Assembly (NCBI RefSeq): GCF_008122205.1
Contig: NZ_PHNJ01000004.1
Location: forward strand, 186,001 to 250,000
DNA: 64,000 bases
Direction: 5' to 3'
From: Natronococcus pandeyae
Lineage (GTDB): Archaea; Halobacteriota; Halobacteria; Halobacteriales; Natrialbaceae
Shown here piece by piece: positions 59,333 through 64,000 of the stretch (positions are counted from its first letter, which is position 1; each line of letters starts with the position of its first letter). The translations under genes and the position numbers were made by a program. The notes under the pieces were generated by a model. The model worked only from the letters and a program-made list of their open reading frames with translations. It searched no databases and was not told the origin of the DNA.

Positions 59333-59443
59333 ATGTTCAACAAGACGAACTGGCTGTGTATCAACTGTGGCGACCGTTTCGATAGAATGAGTGCGTACCA
59401 CGGCTATTACTGCATCGACTGCCGCCCGAGACTGAACGAGTAA
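59333..59443 (+). CDS. Very small zinc-ribbon protein (36 aa)
   Basis: Thirty-six residues with two perfect knuckles, Cys9/Cys12 (CINC) and Cys27/Cys30 (CIDC), around a 14-residue loop. It could fold as a minimal zinc ribbon. The function is unknown. Confidence 0.5.
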   Translation: MFNKTNWLCINCGDRFDRMSAYHGYYCIDCRPRLNE

Positions 59444-59507
59444 CGGGCGAAACCGATGAACGAACGCCGAACGGACGGTCGACGTCACTCGCCGAGTGTG
59501 ATCGACG

Positions 59508-61946
59508 TCACTCACCGAGCGTGATCGTCGTCGTCTCGGTCGTCACCTGCTCGAAGTAGTCGGCGACCGTGATCGTGACCTCGTACTCCGTTTCACCGTC
59601 AGTGTCGCCGTCGGTGAGCCGGTGGCTCCCCGATTTCTCGTCGCCTCTGGCCATGGTACTCGCGTCGTCCAGGACCTCGTCGTCGCCGGCGAGACACAGC
59701 TCGAGTTCGAGCTCCCAGAGTTCGCCGCCTTCGTCGGAGACGGCCCACTCGACCTCCGCGCTCGGGTCGCCGAGGAAGTCGGTCGGCGTAACCTCGAACC
59801 GATCGATCGACGGCGACGGTGACTTTTCGTCGAGGGTTACCTGCTCGGAGACGTCGGTGACGTTACCTTCCCCGTCCGCGACCGCCGTCGCGATCTCGTA
59901 CTCCTCGCCGGCGCCCTCGAGCCGATCGGTGTTTTTGAGCGTGTGCGTCCCGCTTTCCTCCCCGCCCTCGAGTTCGGAGGTAACGCTGTGGAGGACCTCG
60001 TCGCCGTCGGCGTACCGAAGTTCGGAGGTGATCTCGACGAGGTCGCCGTCCTGATCGGTCACCGTCCACTGGACGGACGCACCGACGAAGTTCTGGGAGC
60101 TGCTGTCGTCGATCTCGAACTGTTCGATCTCCGGCAGTCCCGGCTCGGGATCGGTTTCGACCGACACGGCGTCGCCGGTGGCCGTCTCGTCGCCGGCCGT
60201 GGCGACGGCCCGAACCTCGTACTCGGTCTCGTAGTCGAGGCCGGACAGCTCGTCGTCGAACTCGCCGATTTCCTCGCGCTCTTCGCCGTCGGCGTCCGTC
60301 CAGGAGGAGTCGTCCGCGTCCCGCCACTGGAACGCCACTTCGACGGCGTCGGCGTCGCCCATGCCCTCGAGTGTCCCGACGCACTGCACCGACTCGTGAT
60401 CGATAGCGCTCGCGTCTCCGGTCTCGACGACCAGCGAGTCGAGTCCGGTTTCGAACGTCGCGGTTTCGCCGATCTCGTTCGCGTCGGGTGAGTCGACGGC
60501 CGCCCGGAACTCGTACGCCGTCTCCGGCTCGAGATCGGTAAGCTCTGCGCTGAACGCCTCGTCCTCGGGGACCGATTCCGGATCGGTTTCCGTCCACTCG
60601 TCGCTCTCGGCCGGACGCCAGTGGAAGAAGACGTCGGCCGCGTCGGCGTCCTCGAGCGACCGGAGCGTCCCGGTGAGCGTCGCCGTGGTCGCTCGCACCT
60701 TCGTCGCCGCATCGGTAGCGACGGTGCCGATCTCCTCGGCTGCGCTGGCGGCGTCTACCAGCCCGTACCCCTGTTCCATCTCGTCGGCGCCCAGATCCTC
60801 GGCGGTCTCCCGGAGGATTCCGCGAACGCCGCCGGGGTCGTCGGCGTCGTTGGTGTCGTCGGCGTGTGCGATCCCGGAGCCGATCAGCCGCGCGGCGAGA
60901 CCGGCGACGTGGGGAACGGCCATCGACGTTCCGTCCATCACCTCGTAGTCGTCCCCCGGCGTCGTCGAGACGATGTCGACGCCGGGTGCGACGAGTTCGA
61001 TGCCATCTCCGCGAGCGGAAAAGTCCGCGACGTTGTCCCGGGAATCGGTCGCCCCGACGGCGATACACGAGTCGTAGGCGGCGGGGTAGTCGACGGTACC
61101 CTCGTCCGGCCCGGCGTTCCCCGCGGCCGCGAAGACGAGCACCCCGTTCTCGTAGGCGTACTCCATGGCGTCCTCGAGAATGGGGCCGGGCTCGGGCCCG
61201 CCCAGACTCAGCGTGAGGACGTCGATGCCCTCGTCCGCGCACCACTCGATGGCGGCGGCAATCTCGGAGTCGTGTCCGCTCCCGTCTCCGTCGAGCACTT
61301 TGACGGCACACAGTTCGGCGTTCGGCGTGACCCCGACGACGCCGACGTCGTTGTCGACGGCCGCCGCCGTTCCGGCGATGTGGGTCCCGTGAAGGCCGTC
61401 GTCCTCCCAGTCGCTGTCGCAGCCGTCTTCCGAGCAGTCGACGAAGGAGATTCCGTCGTCGACCTCGAGACTCTCGTGTTCCGGGTCGATACCGGTGTCG
61501 AGCACGGCGATGCTGGCCTGGCGACTGGAGTCGGTCTTGTCCGGCAGCGATTCGACGCCGAGCCGTTCGATACCCCAGGGGACGACTTGCTCCTCGCTGG
61601 GATCCGGTTCGACCTGGGTGGCCGTTCGCTCGCTCGCGGCGGAGACGGTTTCGATCGCTCGCCTGACGTGGTCGCGTTCGACGTACCGGACGTCGCTTCG
61701 CGCCGCGTAGCGTTTCGCCACGTCGTCGGTACACGAACAGACCGTCGCAGTGCCGATCGAGCCGAACTCGAGCGTTCGGTGGACCGTTTTCGCGTCGGAA
61801 GAAATCGATCTGGTCGATGCGTTCGGCGCCGCGCCGACGACGTATCGGTGGCAGTCGTCGTCCGCGCCGCTGACCGTTCCGATGCCGGTGCCGGCCACGG
61901 TGCTGGCCGTCATCGTTTTGAGTATCTCTCGCCGCGAAGCGTTCAT
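59508..61946 (-). CDS. Halolysin-like subtilisin family serine protease (812 aa)
   Basis: An exported S8 peptidase. The N terminus has a Tat-like signal (SRREILK then a small-residue stretch). A short propeptide is followed by the catalytic domain with Asp150 (VLDTGID), His186 (HGTHIAGT), Asn277 (AAGNAG) and Ser341 (DGTSMAVPHVAG), numbered from ATG 61946. An ATG three codons upstream, at 61955, is an alternative start. After about residue 410 come four beta-sandwich modules: two fibronectin-like units and two closely similar units with SGTHTL / SGSHRL strands. They probably bind surfaces or polymers. Halolysins are secreted by haloarchaea to degrade peptides. It is far longer than the roughly 400-530 residues of simple halolysins. 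Confidence 0.92.
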   Translation of the reverse strand: MNASRREILKTMTASTVAGTGIGTVSGADDDCHRYVVGAAPNASTRSISSDAKTVHRTLEFGSIGTATVCSCTDDVAKRYAARSDVRYVERDHVRRAIETVSAASERTATQVEPDPSEEQVVPWGIERLGVESLPDKTDSSRQASIAVLDTGIDPEHESLEVDDGISFVDCSEDGCDSDWEDDGLHGTHIAGTAAAVDNDVGVVGVTPNAELCAVKVLDGDGSGHDSEIAAAIEWCADEGIDVLTLSLGGPEPGPILEDAMEYAYENGVLVFAAAGNAGPDEGTVDYPAAYDSCIAVGATDSRDNVADFSARGDGIELVAPGVDIVSTTPGDDYEVMDGTSMAVPHVAGLAARLIGSGIAHADDTNDADDPGGVRGILRETAEDLGADEMEQGYGLVDAASAAEEIGTVATDAATKVRATTATLTGTLRSLEDADAADVFFHWRPAESDEWTETDPESVPEDEAFSAELTDLEPETAYEFRAAVDSPDANEIGETATFETGLDSLVVETGDASAIDHESVQCVGTLEGMGDADAVEVAFQWRDADDSSWTDADGEEREEIGEFDDELSGLDYETEYEVRAVATAGDETATGDAVSVETDPEPGLPEIEQFEIDDSSSQNFVGASVQWTVTDQDGDLVEITSELRYADGDEVLHSVTSELEGGEESGTHTLKNTDRLEGAGEEYEIATAVADGEGNVTDVSEQVTLDEKSPSPSIDRFEVTPTDFLGDPSAEVEWAVSDEGGELWELELELCLAGDDEVLDDASTMARGDEKSGSHRLTDGDTDGETEYEVTITVADYFEQVTTETTTITLGE

Positions 61947-61955
61947 GGGGATCAT

Positions 61956-62535
61956 TATTCAGTGAAGGTGGAACCAGAGCAACGGAGGGTTGACGAGGGC
62001 GTTCCCGAATTCGTCCCGGAGTCGTCGCAGTACGGGAGGGACAGACCAGCTCGTGCGTGTCGAGGCTCCCGGATCGACGACGGACCGGACTGCCGAATCG
62101 AAACTCGGGAGAGGGCGTACACGCGCTTTTGGTTCGGACGGCCACGCCCCGGACGACGTGCAACCGACCGTGTGTCTCGGTTCGCTCATCGTGGATACCG
62201 CGTCGTTATCGATCACCGAACGTCGGTGAGCGGATTCGCCGAGCCAATCCGGCGAATGCAGATCACCGTTCCGGAGATCAGTCGTCGTTTCGTCGCTAAT
62301 CTACCCGATTCGTCGCTATTCGGTGCAACTAGAGCGATTGCCAAAACAGTGATATCTGAATAGATAGCCCACCCGGGTGGCCGTGTGCTATTCCTATTGA
62401 TGGGGCCGGAGACCGAGCCCGACGACTCGTCTCGTCCGATTCGTGGCGGTGCACGGCAGTTGCGGCCGCACCATCTTCTGCAAGGAGTTCGCGAGCTGTG
62501 AGGAGTTGTACTCGCTGGTTACTGCGGGCCGGATA
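61956..62535. other. No clear gene, about 580 bp
   Basis: The interval holds the presumed protease promoter. A 35-codon frame at 62258-62365 is too weak to call. The complement of the plus strand here is mostly a shadow of the neighbouring genes. Confidence 0.4.
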
Positions 62536-62976
62536 TTACACCGGCTTCTCGACCTCGAGGATCTCGAGTTCGAAATCGGGAAGGTCAGCCTCCGTTCGGA
62601 ACGGCCAACTCCCGCGAACGTCGACGTCGTTCCGACACGCGCTGTGAACCAGACGCTGTACCGAGGTGGCGAACTCCGATTTCGAGAGGATCGAGGGAGT
62701 GCCCCGAACTGCGCTGGGGAGCACGTTCTCGGGACAGATCACGACGAGCCCCTCGGACGTTCCCAGTGCGAAACACGTTCCTGTGTGAGTCGTTCTCGCT
62801 TCGTCGTCGAGCCGCGAGCTCCGTTCGGCTCGTTCGACCGGAGCGCGCGTACCGTCGAGGAACTCCGGACTGAAGGAGTGCCCCTCAGCAACGTCCCGAA
62901 TCGTCTTCGCGATCGTCTGTTGCAACTCACTCGATTTCGGTGCCAGGTTCGTAGTGTCATCACGGTTTGTCGTCAT
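62536..62976 (-). CDS. Hypothetical protein (146 aa)
   Basis: The first half is helical (SSELQQTIAKTIRDVAEGH). The C-terminal half has strands ending VRGSWPFRTEADLPDFELEILEVEKPV, a pattern I have seen in haloarchaeal hypothetical proteins, but I cannot name the family. Composition matches the host genome, and ATG 62976 gives a clean N terminus. It converges on no neighbour; the adjacent spacer is non-coding. Confidence 0.55.
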   Translation of the reverse strand: MTTNRDDTTNLAPKSSELQQTIAKTIRDVAEGHSFSPEFLDGTRAPVERAERSSRLDDEARTTHTGTCFALGTSEGLVVICPENVLPSAVRGTPSILSKSEFATSVQRLVHSACRNDVDVRGSWPFRTEADLPDFELEILEVEKPV

Positions 62977-63511
62977 CGCCTGATTCTGGTCAGGATAGGA
63001 CCGGCATCGAGAAAACGGCGATAGCTGCGTGAGTAGCGTACCGATCGGACGGCCACCGACCAGTAGTATGCAGTACGTACGTCGGTACTCGCTCGGCTCG
63101 CCCGTCCACGACGGTAGCACCGGATCCGACGGTTTTCCTCGGAGCGAACCGCGCGATACGCCGTCCAGTGCTCGAATCGCGCGGCTCCCAGCGTCGAACG
63201 AAGTCGGCCGAGCGTCGCGGGCACCTAGCCACGTCGGTCGCGATCGCCAACGGGCAGAGGTTGTAGTTTCTCGACGGTCGCGGTGTTACCGTTGTCTAGC
63301 GCGCAGTACTACAGGAATCTGCCCGGGACGACCCGAAATCGAGACTGGTTTCACTTCGTGGACCGGTGCCCGTGCTCCGTCCCTACTCGTTCGCCGAGAA
63401 GCGCGATCGGCGTTTCTCCGACAGTGCTCGGCACCGATTGTCCAGCGACGTAGCGGTCGTCGCAACGTGGTCGAGTCCCGCGTGCAGTGACCAGAGGGTC
63501 GAACCGTCATA
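62977..63511. other. No gene seen, 535 bp
   Basis: A non-coding spacer between the hypothetical protein and the receiver-domain gene, presumably holding both promoters. It contains short palindromic bits such as GTACGTAC near 63074, with no clear meaning. Confidence 0.35.
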
Positions 63512-64000
63512 ATGGCAACGTACACGAGTCCGCAGTCGAGCAAGCCCATTCAGCTCCTCTACGTCGACCCGGACCGCGAGGCAGCCGCCGCGACAGCGAC
63601 CGCTCTCGAGACGGAGTATTCGATGGACGTCACGAGGACGACACGGGCGAGCAAGGCGCTCGAGTACGTCGAAACGGAGCCCTTCGACTGTCTCGTGAGC
63701 GACGTGCGACTGCCCGGAACGAACGGCGTCGAACTGCTCGAGGCGGTCCGGACGCGGCGTCCCGATCTCCCCGTCGTCCTGCTGGTCCGGACGGCACCCA
63801 AATCCTTCGTCGAGCGGGCGCGAGCGGCGGGGGCGACCGATATCTTGCGCACGGACGGTACCGCCCAGAATCGGTGGTTGGCGTCGCGCATCGCCACCGT
63901 CGTCGCCGAGCAGGACGTCGGTATCGCGGCCGACGATATCGGGGAGGCGCTCCCGACTCCCGGCGGCAGCTGTCTGCTCGACGCGCGATTGCGCGTGCGC
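63512..64000 (+). CDS. Response regulator receiver domain protein, partial (runs off the window)
   Basis: From ATG 63512 the first 163 residues are visible without a stop. Residues about 14-125 are a receiver (REC) domain: LLYVDPDRE start, phospho-acceptor Asp in CLVSDVRLPGTNGVELLE, and a LLVRTAP strand with the conserved Ser/Thr position. The usual Lys after strand 5 appears replaced (ATDILRTDG), so signalling may be altered. The next part probably starts a further domain; many haloarchaeal proteins continue with PAS, HalOD1 or a kinase, but the end is not in the window. Confidence 0.85.
   Translation, partial: MATYTSPQSSKPIQLLYVDPDREAAAATATALETEYSMDVTRTTRASKALEYVETEPFDCLVSDVRLPGTNGVELLEAVRTRRPDLPVVLLVRTAPKSFVERARAAGATDILRTDGTAQNRWLASRIATVVAEQDVGIAADDIGEALPTPGGSCLLDARLRVR

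Noticed and set aside
60621-62363. Long plus-strand frame (580 codons) opposite the protease
   Set aside because: It is a mirror frame of a high-GC acidic gene; the minus strand has a full catalytic triad and a signal peptide.
62258-62365. 35-codon frame upstream of the protease
   Set aside because: No promoter at a good distance, no motif and weak composition.
1-64000. CRISPR arrays, rRNA genes, plasmid origins
   Set aside because: No spaced short repeats, no rRNA-like sequence and no orc1/cdc6 gene or ORB-like cluster were seen on reading both strands.

Overview
The window is a stretch of haloarchaeal chromosome, most likely from the Natrialbales (Natrinema / Haloterrigena / Natronorubrum type). 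The evidence is high GC, very acidic proteins, strong use of CTCGAG and GTCGAC, mostly leaderless genes with a TATA box 23-30 bases before the start codon, Tat lipoproteins with an LAGC-type lipobox, HalOD1 and Bat/HTH-10 type regulators, archaeal NOP5/fibrillarin, TFS, an archaeal ATP-dependent DNA ligase and a RecJ-like protein. The genus is inferred and was not tested.

Left end (1-3.2 kb): a tRNA-Leu(CAA) gene serves as the attachment site of a very small integrated element. A 68-bp direct repeat (66/68 identical) at 516-583 and 3115-3182 brackets about 2.6 kb. Inside are the 5' remnant of an older integrase, one cargo gene for a predicted exported, C-terminally anchored protein with evenly spaced N-glycosylation sequons, and a compact tyrosine recombinase with a Cys-rich insertion. 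This is the best candidate in the window for a poorly described system.

Core region (3.2-54 kb): suhB-like phosphatase; DUF63 and DUF2391 membrane proteins; the nop5-flpA box C/D RNP pair; hybrid cluster protein; glutamate-cysteine ligase. Next comes a carbohydrate locus (10.3-18.8 kb): Gfo/Idh oxidoreductase, AGE-type epimerase, a binding-protein ABC importer with two permeases and an ATPase, and a winged-helix protein. A 16-bp palindrome lies just upstream of the importer promoter. Then follow a pseudo-M24 peptidase, CtaA/COX15, a DUF457 membrane hydrolase, uracil-DNA glycosylase, a DnaJ-membrane fusion, DNA polymerase IV with a palindrome-rich insert, TFS, a beta-RFAP synthase homologue, a CobW GTPase, an MBL nuclease and DNA ligase (separated by small genes and a MITE-like element), a zinc alcohol dehydrogenase, MobA, IlvD, a beta-propeller lipoprotein, RibL with a JAMM protease, an S1/OB/DHH protein, a 1186-residue histidine kinase, MutY, an FMN reductase next to a second MITE-like element, an orphan m4C-type methyltransferase, UspA and gamma-glutamyltransferase.

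Right end (54-64 kb): a sensory and surface region that is looser and less gene-dense. It holds a 1045-residue PAS/GAF/Bat/HTH-10 regulator, a HalOD1 protein, several very small proteins (two with paired zinc-binding cysteines), a halolysin-like subtilase with beta-sandwich repeats, a hypothetical protein, and the start of a receiver-domain protein that runs off the window. Two non-coding stretches of over 500 bp lie here. At least six small proteins with paired Cys or Cys/His motifs are spread over the window, and most are under 60 residues.
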